A stretch of 64,000 nt of DNA from Muribaculaceae bacterium (GTDB lineage: Bacteria > Bacteroidota > Bacteroidia > Bacteroidales > Muribaculaceae). The notes under the pieces were generated by a model. It searched no databases, was not told the DNA's origin, and worked only from the letters and a program-made list of their open reading frames with translations. Below are positions 35,822 to 46,300 of this stretch, one piece after another (position 1 is the stretch's first letter; each line of letters opens with the position of its first letter). The translations under genes and the position numbers were made by a program. The stretch spans positions 1 to 64,000 of the forward strand of contig JAGAJP010000040.1 in the NCBI GenBank assembly GCA_017626045.1, in the 5' to 3' direction.

Positions 35822-35938
35822 TTAGCCCTGGCGCTGTTTGAGTTTAGGGTTCTTTTTGTTGATTACGTACAATCTTCCTTTACGACGCACGATCTTGCTG
35901 TCGGGAGTGCGCTTTTTGATTGATGCTCTTACTTTCAT
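35822..35938 (-). CDS. rpmJ: 50S ribosomal protein L36
   Basis: A 38-residue protein read directly from the sequence: [20 protein letters not shown] then [18 protein letters not shown]. It has none of the zinc-binding Cys residues of classical L36, so it is the zinc-free form. It lies between infA and rpsM, its canonical place. Confidence 0.96.
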   Translation of the reverse strand: MKVRASIKKRTPDSKIVRRKGRLYVINKKNPKLKQRQG

Positions 35939-35952
35939 ATCTGGGTTTGAAT

Positions 35953-36171
35953 TTATTTGTAACGGAATGCGATTCTGCCCTTGGAGAGATCGTAAGGAGA
36001 CATCTCCACCTTGACCTTGTCGCCGGGAAGAATCTTGATGTAGTGCATTCTCATCTTACCTGAGATATGCGCGGTTATTTCGTGGCCGTTCTCAAGTTCG
36101 ACCTTGAACATCGCGTTGCTCAGTGCTTCGAGAATCACACCGTCTTGTTCGATTGCTGCCTGTTTAGCCAT
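35953..36171 (-). CDS. infA: Translation initiation factor IF-1
   Basis: 72 residues, a single S1/OB domain ([31 protein letters not shown]) that blocks the A site during initiation. Full family length; 24 bp after map. Confidence 0.98.
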   Translation of the reverse strand: MAKQAAIEQDGVILEALSNAMFKVELENGHEITAHISGKMRMHYIKILPGDKVKVEMSPYDLSKGRIAFRYK

Positions 36172-36195
36172 AAATTGGATAAAGATTAAAAATCT

Positions 36196-36978
36196 TCAGA
36201 ATTTTCTATCACCCAACACTTCCTCGATATAGGAGAATGTGGTCAGGATTTCGGGTTTGTCTTCAGTAATGACAACAGTATGTTCGAAATGGGCTGAAGG
36301 CTTACGGTCTTTCGTCCGCGTCTGCCAGCCGTCATCGCCAAACACAATGTTTTTTGATCCCATGTTTATCATCGGCTCGATGCAGATGCACATGCCGGGT
36401 TTGAGTACAGGACCGATGCCCTTTCGTCCATAGTTGGGAACCTCCGGGTCCTCGTGCATAGACTTGCCGATACCATGACCGCACATCTCGCGAACGACGG
36501 AATAACCGTGATGCTCGCAGAATGACTGCACGGCGTTGCCGATATCGCCAACTCTCTTGCCGGCGCGCGCTGCGTCGATACCCTTGTAGAGCGACTCCCT
36601 GGTGGTCTCGAGGAGAGCCATCACCTTCGGGTCGATATCGCCGACAGCGAAAGTATAGCATGAGTCTCCATTATATCCGTCGAGTTCAACAACACAGTCA
36701 GTTCCGACGATATCGCCTTCCTTGAGCACGTATTGCGACGGGAAGCCATGAACCACAGTCTCGTTCACCTCGATGCAGAGGGTACCGGGGAAACCATGAT
36801 AACCGAGGCAAGCGGGTTTACCGCCGTTGTCGAGGATGAACTCCCTTGCCACGGTGTCGAGTTGAAAAGTAGTGACCCCGGGCTTGACCCACTTAGCCAC
36901 CTCAGCGAGAGTGCGGCTAACGAGGTCGGAAGCCCGACGCACCAATTCAATTTCCTCCGGAGACTTAATATAGATCAT
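36196..36978 (-). CDS. map: Methionine aminopeptidase type I
   Basis: 260 residues. Metal ligands are visible in order: Asp in DCVVELDGYNGD (two), His in EMCGHGIGKSMHEDP, Glu in CICIEPM, and Glu in AHFEHTVVITE. It removes the initiator Met from new proteins. Position between secY and infA is typical; 33 bp after secY. Confidence 0.97.
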   Translation of the reverse strand: MIYIKSPEEIELVRRASDLVSRTLAEVAKWVKPGVTTFQLDTVAREFILDNGGKPACLGYHGFPGTLCIEVNETVVHGFPSQYVLKEGDIVGTDCVVELDGYNGDSCYTFAVGDIDPKVMALLETTRESLYKGIDAARAGKRVGDIGNAVQSFCEHHGYSVVREMCGHGIGKSMHEDPEVPNYGRKGIGPVLKPGMCICIEPMINMGSKNIVFGDDGWQTRTKDRKPSAHFEHTVVITEDKPEILTTFSYIEEVLGDRKF

Positions 36979-37011
36979 TCCAAAAGTCCTGTTAATGACA
37001 AATTAAAGCAA

Positions 37012-38343
37012 TCAATACGGACCGGAGGCCCTGCCCTGGATTCTCGTTCCCTTCATGAGACCATCGTAATGGCGCATGAGGAGATGGCCTTCCACGATAC
37101 GCAGGGTATCGAGGATCACGCCCACCATAATCAGAAGAGAAGTACCGCCGAAGAAAGAGGCGAAGCTTCTGTTGAGTCCGAACACGTAAGCGATGGCCGG
37201 CATCACAGCCACGATACCGAGGAAGAGTGAACCCGGGAGAGTGATACGCGACATGATGGAGTCAAGATAGTCTACGGTCGGCTTGCCGGGTTTGACGCCG
37301 GGAATAAAGCCGTTGTTGCGCTTCATATCCTCTGCCATCTGCGCGGGACGCACTGTAATGGCGGTGTAGAAATATGTGAACGCCACAATCATCAGGAAGT
37401 AGACTATATTGTAAGTCCAGCCATACATATCGGTTAGAGCTCCCCAGAAACCGGTCTGGGTAGTGCTGTATCCCACAAGAGTGATGGGGATAAACATGAT
37501 AGCCTGAGCGAAGATGATAGGCATCACACCGGCAGCGTTGACTTTCAGCGGGATATACTGACGAACGCCACCATACTGCTTATTGCCGACAATCTTCTTG
37601 GCATACTGCACGGGCACCTTTCTCACACCCTGAACGAGGAGCACCGCACCAGCGATGACCGCGAGGAGGATAACGATTTCCACGAGGAAGATCACGAGGC
37701 CGCCACCTGTAGAATTAAGCAGACGGCTTGTGAATTCCTGGAAGAAAGCCTCCGGGAGACGTGCGATGATACCGATAAGAATGATGAAGGAAATACCATT
37801 TCCGACACCTTTCTGGTCGATACGCTCGCCGAGCCACATGATAAACATAGATCCGGCTGCGAGCACGATGGTCATGAAGAGAATGGTCCAGAAGGAGAAC
37901 TCTACATTACCGCCGGCTGCCGTCACCTGATATCTTAGGTTCATCAAATAGGCCGGACCCTGAACGAGAAGGATCAGCACAGTCAGATAACGGGTATACT
38001 GATTGAGTTTCATTCTTCCGCTCTCGCCCTCGCGCTGCATCTTCTGGAAAGAAGGGAGCACCATGCCGAGAAGCTGTATCACGATCGAAGCCGTGATGTA
38101 AGGCATGATACCGAGTGCGAAAATCGAAGCCTGCGAGAATGCGCCGCCCGAGAACATATCGAGCAGCTGCATGAGGCCGTCGGAAGTGAAATTCTTGAGT
38201 GCCATGAGGTCATCGGGGTTGATTCCCGGGAGGACCACATAGCATCCGAAGCGGTAGATGGTCACGAGCAGCAGCGTGATGCCGATTCTCTTGCGCAGAT
38301 CCTCAACGCTCCAGATATCTTTGATAGTTTGTGTAAATCCCAT
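37012..38343 (-). CDS. secY: Protein translocase subunit SecY
   Basis: 443 residues with ten predicted membrane helices. Signatures include GINPDDL in the plug region, PYITASIVIQLL, and GMVLPSFQKMQREGESGR. It forms the channel for exported proteins and membrane insertion. It follows rplO by 11 bp. Confidence 0.98.
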   Translation of the reverse strand: MGFTQTIKDIWSVEDLRKRIGITLLLVTIYRFGCYVVLPGINPDDLMALKNFTSDGLMQLLDMFSGGAFSQASIFALGIMPYITASIVIQLLGMVLPSFQKMQREGESGRMKLNQYTRYLTVLILLVQGPAYLMNLRYQVTAAGGNVEFSFWTILFMTIVLAAGSMFIMWLGERIDQKGVGNGISFIILIGIIARLPEAFFQEFTSRLLNSTGGGLVIFLVEIVILLAVIAGAVLLVQGVRKVPVQYAKKIVGNKQYGGVRQYIPLKVNAAGVMPIIFAQAIMFIPITLVGYSTTQTGFWGALTDMYGWTYNIVYFLMIVAFTYFYTAITVRPAQMAEDMKRNNGFIPGVKPGKPTVDYLDSIMSRITLPGSLFLGIVAVMPAIAYVFGLNRSFASFFGGTSLLIMVGVILDTLRIVEGHLLMRHYDGLMKGTRIQGRASGPY

Positions 38344-38354
38344 TTGATTGAAAG

Positions 38355-38801
38355 TTATTTTTTGATTACAGAGCCGCCTGCCGCTGTAATAGCAGCCTCA
38401 GCAGACTTGGAGAAGGCGTCGGCCTCCACCACGATTTTGCGAGTCAGGGCACCGTTACCAAGGATTTTCACGAGGACATTCTTAGGTACGAGTCCAGCCT
38501 CACGCAGGTCGGCAACAGTAATCTTCTCGAGATTTCTGGCAGCAGCCAGAGCCTCGAGGGCATCGATATTGAGCGCCTTGTATTCGACTCTGTTGATATT
38601 GTTGAAGCCGAACTTAGGAAGACGGCGCTGGAGGGGCATCTGACCGCCCTCGAAACCGATTTTACGTTTGTAGCCGGAGCGTGACTTAGCTCCCTTGTGG
38701 CCACGGGTTGAAGTGCCGCCGTAGCCGGAGCCGGTGCCGCGACCGATTCTCTTGTTACCCTTGTTGCTGCCGGGTGCTGGCTTAAGGTTATGTAGTTCCA
38801 T
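38355..38801 (-). CDS. rplO: 50S ribosomal protein L15
   Basis: 148 residues from the ATG at 38801 (MELHNLKPAPGSNKGNKRIG). The frame extends five codons further, but the family starts here. Gly-rich N-terminus (GSGYGGTSTRGHKGAKSR) binds 23S rRNA. 17 bp after rpmD. Confidence 0.97.
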   Translation of the reverse strand: MELHNLKPAPGSNKGNKRIGRGTGSGYGGTSTRGHKGAKSRSGYKRKIGFEGGQMPLQRRLPKFGFNNINRVEYKALNIDALEALAAARNLEKITVADLREAGLVPKNVLVKILGNGALTRKIVVEADAFSKSAEAAITAAGGSVIKK

Positions 38802-38818
38802 TGGAATAAAATACAATT

Positions 38819-38998
38819 TTAAAGTTTTGTTACTTCTACGAGATGATGCACGGCCTTAACCATACCGAGGATCGCGGGGTTATCCTCTTTCACAACGGTG
38901 TGGTTCATTTTGCGGAGACCGAGGGCGTCGAGAGTACGCTTCTGCACTGCGGGGCAGTTGATGCGGCTTTTAATCTGTTTGATTGCTATCTGTGCCAT
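38819..38998 (-). CDS. rpmD: 50S ribosomal protein L30
   Basis: 59 residues read from the sequence (MAQIAIKQIKSRINCPAVQK at the start, GLRKMNHTVV in the middle, HHLVEVTKL at the end). It matches L30, which lies between rpsE (8 bp upstream) and rplO. Confidence 0.97.
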   Translation of the reverse strand: MAQIAIKQIKSRINCPAVQKRTLDALGLRKMNHTVVKEDNPAILGMVKAVHHLVEVTKL

Positions 38999-39006
38999 AC
39001 CATGAA

Positions 39007-39525
39007 TTATTTGCCGTTAAACACTTTTTCAACAGAAACGCTTCTGTTCTGCGCCACCTGAGCCGGGCTACGGAGCTCGGCGAGAGCTGCGATAGTAGCC
39101 TTCACGAGGTTGTGGGGGTTGGAAGAACCCTTCGACTTGGCGAGCACGTCGGAGATTCCGGCGCTTTCGAGAACGGCACGCATAGCGCCGCCGGCCTTCA
39201 CACCGGTACCTTCGGAAGCGGGACGGAGGAAAATGCGGCTGCCGCCAAACTTAGCCTCCTGCTCGTGAGGGATAGTGCCTTTATGCACGGGGACACGGAT
39301 AAGGTTTTTCTTAGCGGTCTCTACACCCTTGGCGATAGCGGCCTGTACTTCATTAGCCTTACCGAGGCCCCAGCCGATCACACCGTTTTCGTTACCAACC
39401 ACGACGATGGCTGCGAAGCTGAAAGCGCGGCCACCCTTAGTAACCTTGGTGACGCGGTTTATAGCGACCAGGCGGTCTTTAAGGTCGAGGTCATTAGTGG
39501 ATTTAACTCTATTATTCTTTGCCAT
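39007..39525 (-). CDS. rpsE: 30S ribosomal protein S5
   Basis: 172 residues with the dsRNA-binding N-terminal domain ([19 protein letters not shown]) and the C-terminal domain ([17 protein letters not shown]). It helps decoding accuracy and the helicase activity of the ribosome. 9 bp after rplR. Confidence 0.98.
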   Translation of the reverse strand: MAKNNRVKSTNDLDLKDRLVAINRVTKVTKGGRAFSFAAIVVVGNENGVIGWGLGKANEVQAAIAKGVETAKKNLIRVPVHKGTIPHEQEAKFGGSRIFLRPASEGTGVKAGGAMRAVLESAGISDVLAKSKGSSNPHNLVKATIAALAELRSPAQVAQNRSVSVEKVFNGK

Positions 39526-39534
39526 GACTTACGA

Positions 39535-39876
39535 TTAAAATTTAAGACCGGCCTTGCGGGCAGCGTCGGCCAAAGATTTAACGCGACCGTGGAACAGATA
39601 GCCGTTACGGTCGAAAACAACTTCTGATATACCTTTTTCCTGGGCTTTTTTGGCAATCTGCTCGCCAACTTTGGCAGCGATTTCAGTCTTGGTTCCCTCG
39701 GCGATGCCTTTGGAAGAAGCGGCAACGATAGTATTGCCTGCGAGGTCGTCGATCACCTGGACATAAATAGCCTTATTGGAACGGAACACGCTCATGCGGG
39801 GACGCTGTGCGGTGCCGGAGATTTTGCCGCGGATGCGGGTTTTGATTTTATTTCTTCTATCTATTTTGGATACCAT
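39535..39876 (-). CDS. rplR: 50S ribosomal protein L18
   Basis: 113 residues ([41 protein letters not shown] to [21 protein letters not shown]). Binds 5S rRNA. 13 bp after rplF. Confidence 0.98.
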   Translation of the reverse strand: MVSKIDRRNKIKTRIRGKISGTAQRPRMSVFRSNKAIYVQVIDDLAGNTIVAASSKGIAEGTKTEIAAKVGEQIAKKAQEKGISEVVFDRNGYLFHGRVKSLADAARKAGLKF

Positions 39877-39889
39877 AACTTCCTAAGGA

Positions 39890-40444
39890 TTATTTAGCGT
39901 TGGCAGACTTGCCGGACTTGCGGCGGATAACTTCACCTACGAACTTGATACCCTTGCCCTTGTAAGGTTCAGGCTTACGGAGCGAGCGGATCTTGGCACA
40001 TACCTGGCCGAGGAGCTGCTTGTCGCTTGATTCGAGAATGATAAGGGGGTTTTTGTTTCTTTCAGACTTAGCCTCTACCTTGATTTCCTGGGGAAGCTTG
40101 ATATAGATGGCATGAGAGAAACCGAGAGAAAGTTCGAGGACCTGACCGGTAGCGTTTGCACGGTAGCCTACGCCCACGAGTTCCATTTCTTTCTTATAGC
40201 CTTCAGAAACGCCTACCACCATATTGTGGATAAGGGCGCGATAGAGGCCGTGGAGAGCGCGGTGCTCGCGTTCGTCGTCGGGGCGGGTCACGTGGATGTG
40301 TCCGTCAGCCACCTCTACCTTGATATCGGGATTGATTTCCTGGGAAAGAGTACCCTTGGGGCCTTTCACTGTCACTACGTTGTCTTTTACAGACACTTCA
40401 ACCTTTGCGGGAAGTTCGATCGGAGCTTTACCTATTCTTGACAT
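39890..40444 (-). CDS. rplF: 50S ribosomal protein L6
   Basis: 184 residues with the two L6 repeats and the C-terminal signature KPEPYKGKGIKF. Located near the sarcin-ricin loop. 18 bp after rpsH. Confidence 0.98.
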   Translation of the reverse strand: MSRIGKAPIELPAKVEVSVKDNVVTVKGPKGTLSQEINPDIKVEVADGHIHVTRPDDEREHRALHGLYRALIHNMVVGVSEGYKKEMELVGVGYRANATGQVLELSLGFSHAIYIKLPQEIKVEAKSERNKNPLIILESSDKQLLGQVCAKIRSLRKPEPYKGKGIKFVGEVIRRKSGKSANAK

Positions 40445-40462
40445 AATTGAATCCTCCAGACA

Positions 40463-40861
40463 TTAATAAACGTAGCATAATACTTCGCCACCGACCTTGA
40501 GTTCGCTGGCTTCCTTATTTGTCATCACGCCACGCGAAGTGGAGATGATGGCGATACCGAGACCGTTGAGCACGCGCGGCATGTCCTTGTAGCCGGTATA
40601 CTGGCGAAGACCGGGACGAGACACGCGGCGAAGCGCCTTGATAGCGCTGACCTTGTCGACCGGATCATACTTGAGGGCAATCTTGATGGTGCCCGAAGGA
40701 GTCGGGCCTTCCATGAACTTGTAGTTCAGGATGTAGCCCTGTTCGAAAAGGATCTTGGTGATCTCTTTCTTCATTTTCGAAGACGGAACCTCCACCACAC
40801 GGTGACCCGCATGGATGGCGTTGCGCAGTCTTGTCAAATAATCTGCAATTGGATCAGTCAT
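40463..40861 (-). CDS. rpsH: 30S ribosomal protein S8
   Basis: 132 residues (MTDPIADYLTRLRNAIHAGH; C-terminal STSRGVMTNKEAS signature). It binds the central domain of 16S rRNA. In most bacteria it directly follows rpsN; here 12.6 kb separate the two. It is the first gene of the downstream ribosomal unit and has its own promoter. Confidence 0.98.
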   Translation of the reverse strand: MTDPIADYLTRLRNAIHAGHRVVEVPSSKMKKEITKILFEQGYILNYKFMEGPTPSGTIKIALKYDPVDKVSAIKALRRVSRPGLRQYTGYKDMPRVLNGLGIAIISTSRGVMTNKEASELKVGGEVLCYVY

Positions 40862-40920
40862 TTGTTTTTTTGTTTTAAATTGATTCAGATGTACCGAACA
40901 ATATTTAATACTCTCGCGTC

Positions 40921-40954
40921 AAACGCAGACCGTACCTGGGCACGACCTGCGTTT
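40921..40954 (-). other. 5' leader hairpin of the rpsH unit
   Basis: AAACGCAG (40921-40928) and CTGCGTTT (40947-40954) form an 8-bp stem that would lie at or near the very 5' end of the rpsH transcript. It could stabilise the message or bind a ribosomal protein. Confidence 0.5.
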
Positions 40955-40962
40955 TAACCTCG

Positions 40963-40993
40963 CAAAATTACTAAAAATTTGCTGATTATGCAA
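40963..40993 (-). promoter_or_regulatory. Promoter for rpsH and the downstream spc/alpha genes
   Basis: Minus strand TTG (40993-40991), exactly 20 bp, TAATTTTG (40970-40963) is a near-consensus Bacteroidales promoter. It lies between the synthetase cassette and rpsH, so the downstream ribosomal genes do not depend on transcription through the cassette. Confidence 0.88.
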
Positions 40994-41071
40994 GAATTGT
41001 TCATCCGAGGAGAGAATGGTTAGACCTATTTAACTTTATTTAACTATTTTTAAGAGTCTATTATTCCCCTT

Positions 41072-41572
41072 TCAGTGCTCTCCGGGGGATGAGACGGAGA
41101 TGGAGAAGACATAGCGGAGGGTCTGACCGGTCTGAGTGAACGGGTCGTCTGACGGCCATTGACGGGGGTCGTCGGGAATATTGCCACTTCGCTTGACGGC
41201 AGACTCCTTGCGGGTCCAGAGAGCGGTGAAAGTCTCACCCGGAGCGGTGGACGACTCTACTGCACGCGACTCTTCCGGGGAGAGCGCGACTGCAAGCAAC
41301 TCTGCAAAAGGGGGACTCTGGATGTCCTCGATATCGCAACCCACAGGTGCAGAGTCAACTGCCGCCATCACCGCCGACTCACAATGGGAAAGGGAAAAGT
41401 GTATGTCGTGACGCGACGGGAAAAACGGTTTTCCGAAGTCATCAACCTGAATGGCAGGTAAGACCGTGATGCCGCAATACTGCGCAAGGAGAGCGCCGAG
41501 CGTTCTCCTTGCCAAAATACTCTTCACGTCCGGCGAACAGCCGGGAGGAATATCGTCGATTCTGTAAAACAT
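41072..41572 (-). CDS. Sfp-type 4'-phosphopantetheinyl transferase
   Basis: 166 residues from the ATG at 41572, two bases past the exporter stop; the longer frame would overlap the exporter. Motifs: GKPFF, HFSLSHCESAVMAAV, the Mg-binding VGCDIE, and FTALWTRKESAVKRSG (the W-KEA-K motif). It loads phosphopantetheine onto carrier domains and surely serves the T domains of the neighbouring synthetase. It is shorter than classical Sfp (about 220 residues), closer to compact family members. Last gene of the cassette. Confidence 0.88.
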   Translation of the reverse strand: MFYRIDDIPPGCSPDVKSILARRTLGALLAQYCGITVLPAIQVDDFGKPFFPSRHDIHFSLSHCESAVMAAVDSAPVGCDIEDIQSPPFAELLAVALSPEESRAVESSTAPGETFTALWTRKESAVKRSGNIPDDPRQWPSDDPFTQTGQTLRYVFSISVSSPGEH

Positions 41573-41574
41573 AA

Positions 41575-43326
41575 TTACCGCTCCCCCTCGGAAGCATCGC
41601 TCTGCCATTTCATGGTGAGGAGATTCTGTCCGAACAGATATTCGTAGTTCATATCGTCGCAAGTCTTCTTCATCAGAAGGAGACCGATGCCGGTGCCGGG
41701 ATCCTGCTCTATGGGATTGAAGGGCGCGCCCTCGTCTCTGACGAGCACCGAATAACCGGAACCGGACTTGACAATCCGCATATCGATCATCGAGCGTCGC
41801 TTTCCGGCAAGTGCATGACGGATGACATTACCGAGACTCTCCTCGCAGGCGAGCACAATCTTGTTGCGCAGTTCGTGGGAGACACCGCGAAGCTTCAGCC
41901 AGTCTTCCGCCTCTACAAGCACCTCCATCTGGTCTTCAAGCGAAGGATGCAGCGAGACATCGAGCATCATTTCAGGATTCTCTGAAGGGATGAGCAGGAA
42001 AGGCATGTGTTCACCCTTTCGGGTGAGCGCAAAGGGAAGAAGGATGAGTACCACGCACATCTGGCCGCATGCGAAGCCCCACCACGGATTCAGCCATTCC
42101 CTTCCGGAAACCGAGAGCGCGGAGAAAAGCCAGAAAAACACCATCGGCAAGAGCGGCTGTCCGAGGGAGATGACGAGAGCCAGCGACTTATGGCCATAGA
42201 TCTGATATACCGGGATAAGCACATACACCACGCACTGCAGTATGATGTTTGCGGCAAAAGCCGGAAGAGCCAAATGAATCATCGCCACGGAACCGGGCTC
42301 GACAATGCCGAAAAACGACACGATCCAACCCGGGAAAAGGATAAGGATGAGGGCGAGAGCCGAGAGGCCGACCGCAAGGAAGGAATAAGCCTTGCCAAGC
42401 ACGAGCGCCACTCCCCTATTGTCGCCGGACCCCTTCAATATCGCCGCAACAGGCTGGAATGACTCGAGGGTGCCGGTGAGGATGATCATCGAGAACTGCA
42501 GTAGATACATACAGATGGACAGGGTAACGATGCCGTCCGAGCCGAGATAGCGGATGGCGACGGTGTTGTTGCCGAGCAGCTGCACGGCTATGAGCATGGT
42601 GGCGATACCGAACGGGAGTCCCATAGCGGCTATCTTGCCAAGGTTTCGCAGCGAGCGGGGCATCATGAACGAGAGGGAGCCTTTCTTCAGGAAATGCGGA
42701 GACATCACGGAGAGAGCAGCCACATAACTGAGCACAGTGGCGAAAGCCGCGCCTGTCATACCCCAGTCGCACCAAACGATGAACGCATAGTCGAGACACA
42801 GGTTTACAAGAGTGCATACAGCGACGGCGGCGGTAACACGCTTCGGTTCTCCGTCAAGAGTCACGAACATCTGCGTCACAGCCATCACCATATAGACAGG
42901 AGATGCCGGCACTATAACCCTAAGATATGCGGCGGCATAAGGCTGGAGTGCGGGATCGGGACACAAAAGTGCCACCAGACTGTCGAGAAACATGAATCCG
43001 AAGACACCGATAAGGATGCCGACACCGGCAATGACGGACAGTACAATAGAGAAGAGGCCCGAAGCCTCTTCCCTTTTGTGATTGCCCATAGCCACTCCCG
43101 CGAGCATCGATCCTCCCGTGCCTATCAGGATGCAGATCGCAAACAGCGTCTGCATCACCGGCGACGCTATGTTGATGGCGCTCATAGCCGTCTCGTTGAT
43201 GAAATGGCTGAGCATTATGCCGTCGACAAGCGTACCCACCTGCGAAGCCGCAGCGGTCAGCACCGAGGCGAGGAGGAAGCCGCGAAACGCCTTACCTACA
43301 AGATAAGAAGAGCGTGTCGATGTCAT
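41575..43326 (-). CDS. MATE-family exporter fused to an RsbW-like kinase (HATPase) domain
   Basis: 583 residues. Residues about 1-445 are a 12-helix MATE transporter (LVDGIMLSHFINETAMSAINIASPV; ILIGTGGSMLAGVAMG; second half VVYVLIPVYQIYG). Residues about 455-580 are a GHKL ATPase of the anti-sigma kinase type, with N-box (IVLACEESLGNVIRHA), G1 (RDEGAPFNP) and G2 (GTGIGLLLMKKTCD) boxes intact. The fusion is real by frame: no stop or start separates the parts. MATE proteins expel small molecules using H+ or Na+. Here the attached kinase probably phosphorylates the STAS protein of the same operon or is held by it. ATG overlaps the synthetase stop (ATGA). Confidence 0.88.
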   Translation of the reverse strand: MTSTRSSYLVGKAFRGFLLASVLTAAASQVGTLVDGIMLSHFINETAMSAINIASPVMQTLFAICILIGTGGSMLAGVAMGNHKREEASGLFSIVLSVIAGVGILIGVFGFMFLDSLVALLCPDPALQPYAAAYLRVIVPASPVYMVMAVTQMFVTLDGEPKRVTAAVAVCTLVNLCLDYAFIVWCDWGMTGAAFATVLSYVAALSVMSPHFLKKGSLSFMMPRSLRNLGKIAAMGLPFGIATMLIAVQLLGNNTVAIRYLGSDGIVTLSICMYLLQFSMIILTGTLESFQPVAAILKGSGDNRGVALVLGKAYSFLAVGLSALALILILFPGWIVSFFGIVEPGSVAMIHLALPAFAANIILQCVVYVLIPVYQIYGHKSLALVISLGQPLLPMVFFWLFSALSVSGREWLNPWWGFACGQMCVVLILLPFALTRKGEHMPFLLIPSENPEMMLDVSLHPSLEDQMEVLVEAEDWLKLRGVSHELRNKIVLACEESLGNVIRHALAGKRRSMIDMRIVKSGSGYSVLVRDEGAPFNPIEQDPGTGIGLLLMKKTCDDMNYEYLFGQNLLTMKWQSDASEGER

Positions 43327-46300
43327 ATATCAAAGAAGTTTAGTGACTTGATCGCCTTGATAAAGCGGCTCACATACTCATGCGAAGTCGGATTCCAGCG
43401 GAACCCGATACGATATAGAATCTGGCTGGTGAAGTCAGACTCATATCGGATGAAGGTGGTCTGTGAAGACTGGTCCGAATCATAGGCAAGGAGTGGCTGG
43501 AGGGCATTGACCTTCTCCGGCACATCCATTGCCTCGCGCTCCGCATCCATGAACTCTTCATTCTCAACAGCCTTGACAGGGCATCCCGCGCCGTTGAGGA
43601 TATAGAGCACGTCGCCGAGCGGCAGGCGGTGGTTGTTGCAGGGATGGAACACCACCATCTCCTTAGGCGTCGAGGCAAGGAGGAGAATAGCCGCGCACAC
43701 CTCGTCAATCGGGGAGAACTCGCATGGAGCATCGAGCACGGCATAGGGAGCGCATCCAAGCGCCACGTATGCCTTCAGACGACCCATAAACGCGTTGCTG
43801 CTGAAATTAATCTGGAACTCGCCGTCGGAAGCGCGCGCCGAAAGGTTGCCCACGCGCATGATCTTCGCGCTGAGCCCGCGGTCGCGCACTGCGGTAAGGA
43901 TTAGCTCCTCAGCCTTGTACTTGGAGCTCACATACTGGTTGGCGAGGCTCTGTCCGAAATCGAACATGTGCTCCGAGAGCAGAATCTCCGGGTCCGGATA
44001 TCCGTTGACGCTCTCGCCGGCGATGCTCACGGTGGACACATGCACCAGACGGGCGTTCTTCTTCATACAGAAATCAATCAGGTTTCTCACACTCTCCACG
44101 TTGACAAGCTCTATATCGTTGCCGGCGGAGAAATGCTTCACGTTTGCGGCGCAGTTCACCACTGTATCCACGTCGATAGCCGCAGCCACCTCCTCGGGGA
44201 GCGGCGTCGTCACATCGTTTTCTACGATAGAGATTCTTCCGCTTTCGAATGCCTCCTCGAACGAGTCGTCGAAATAATAGAAGAGAAGCGTGCGGAGCCT
44301 GCTTTCCGGGGAGATGTCACCTTTCCGGCGCAGGAGACATACGATCTTGCCGTCATGCTCCGTGAGCAGATGGTGTAGCATGTGTATGCCCATGAAACCG
44401 GTGGCTCCGGTGAGCAACACGTCGCCGAGTTCCTGACGCTCTCCAGTGAGATATGCGTCGATGGAGTTGCGTGCGAGCACATCCTCGAATTCCGACTCGC
44501 GGTGATCGCCGGAAGTCAGCGAGACGTCGGAAGGCGTCACTGCGGCGGCAGTGTGTTTCTTGCCCTCTATCAGTTCCGCGAGCGCACGTGGGGTACGAGC
44601 CTCAAACACGTTCTTATATGTCACGCTATATCCTGACAGCGAAATGGCAGCCACCACCTTGATGGCGCTGATGGAAGTGCCTCCGATGGAGAAGAAATCG
44701 TCGTTGGCGCCAATCCGGTCGTTGGCAAGGACAGATGAGAAGGCATCCGCGATGATGCACTCGAGCTTTCCTTCCGGCTGCACATATTCAGCACCTCCGG
44801 CAATCTCCGGAACAGGAAGAGCCTTGCGGTTGGTCTTGCCGTTGGGAGTCAGCGGCATCTCGTCGATCCTCATGAAGGTGTCCGGCACCATATATTCGGT
44901 GAGTCTTCCGGCAAGATGCTCTTTGAGCGCGTCATTGTCAATCTCGGCAGCCGAAGTGTAATAGAGGCAGAGGTGCTGGATCTTATTGACCTCGCACACG
45001 TTTGCCGCCACCTTTCCGATGCCGTCAAACTCGAGCGCCACGCTCTCGATCTCGCCGAGCTCGATACGCAGGCCGCGGAGTTTCACCTGATGGTCGATGC
45101 GGCCGAGAATCACGATATCTCCGTCGGGAGTCCAGCGGGCAAGGTCGCCGGTACGGTAAGCCTTCTCGCCCTGATATGTCACATAAGCCTCGGCGGTCTT
45201 CTCCGGGAGGTTGTTGTAACCCAGGCCGAGGCCTCTGCCGAAGATATACAGTTCGCCGACAGCGCCTACGGGCAGTTCCCCGCCCCAGGCGTCGACCACG
45301 CGCTGCGAATCGTTGTAGAACGGAGGACCGGCGATGACCGGGGTATATGGAGTCAGCTCGAAATGGTTGCTTCCGACGGTGGTTTCCGTAGGACCGTATT
45401 CATTTACAGTTCTGCCATGGAACCCGGCGTCATACAGTTTTGCGATAAGCGCGGTCTGGAAACCCTCGCCGCCTATATTCAGGTGAGTACATTCTGACAC
45501 CGCCTTTCTGAACTCAGGCAGGTCGAGCATTGCGTCCAGACGGCTCGGCGTGATGTCGAAAGCATCCACATTCTTGTCGAGCATCAGTTTGGCAAGCATG
45601 ATCACATCCTTGCACTCCTCCTCGTTGGCGAGCACCAATGTGTGGCCGCATGTCAGCGAAACACCGAGATTGTTGAGCGACGCGTCAAACGAGATAGTCA
45701 CCAGAAGCATCTCCACCTTCGTCTCGGGACGGTTTCTGAAATACTTGTCATAGTAGCCGTAGAGGTAGTTGGAGATCGCCCTCTGCGGAATCATCACACC
45801 CTTCGGGCGTCCGGTGGACCCCGAGGTATATATCATGTAAGCCACGTCTTCCGGACCTACCGGCACGTTCGGCCTCGAATCGTCTGTCTCCTCAAGTAGC
45901 GACTCGATATCCACGGCGTTCTCATAAAGATGCAGGCGGTCGGCGGTGGTGATGATGAACCGGGCCCCGCTGTCTTCAGTGATGAGGCGTATGCGCTCTG
46001 CGGGATAGTCGGGATCACACGGTATATATGCCGAGCCGGTCTTCATCGCGCCATAGATGGCAGAGATCAGGCTTGCTCTTCTCGGGAGAAGTATCACTAT
46101 CCTGTCGCCGTGGACCACGCCGCGCTTTATCAGCGCGTTGGCGATACGGTTACATTCGTTGTCAAACTCGCGGTAAGACAGTGTGCGGTCGCAAGCCACC
46201 ACTGCATCCACATCCGGAGTCTCGTCGGCTCGTTTCTCCATCTCGCCGTGCATCGATGTGTATGGCACATCACATTTCTTGCCGTTTCTGATGCGGCCGA

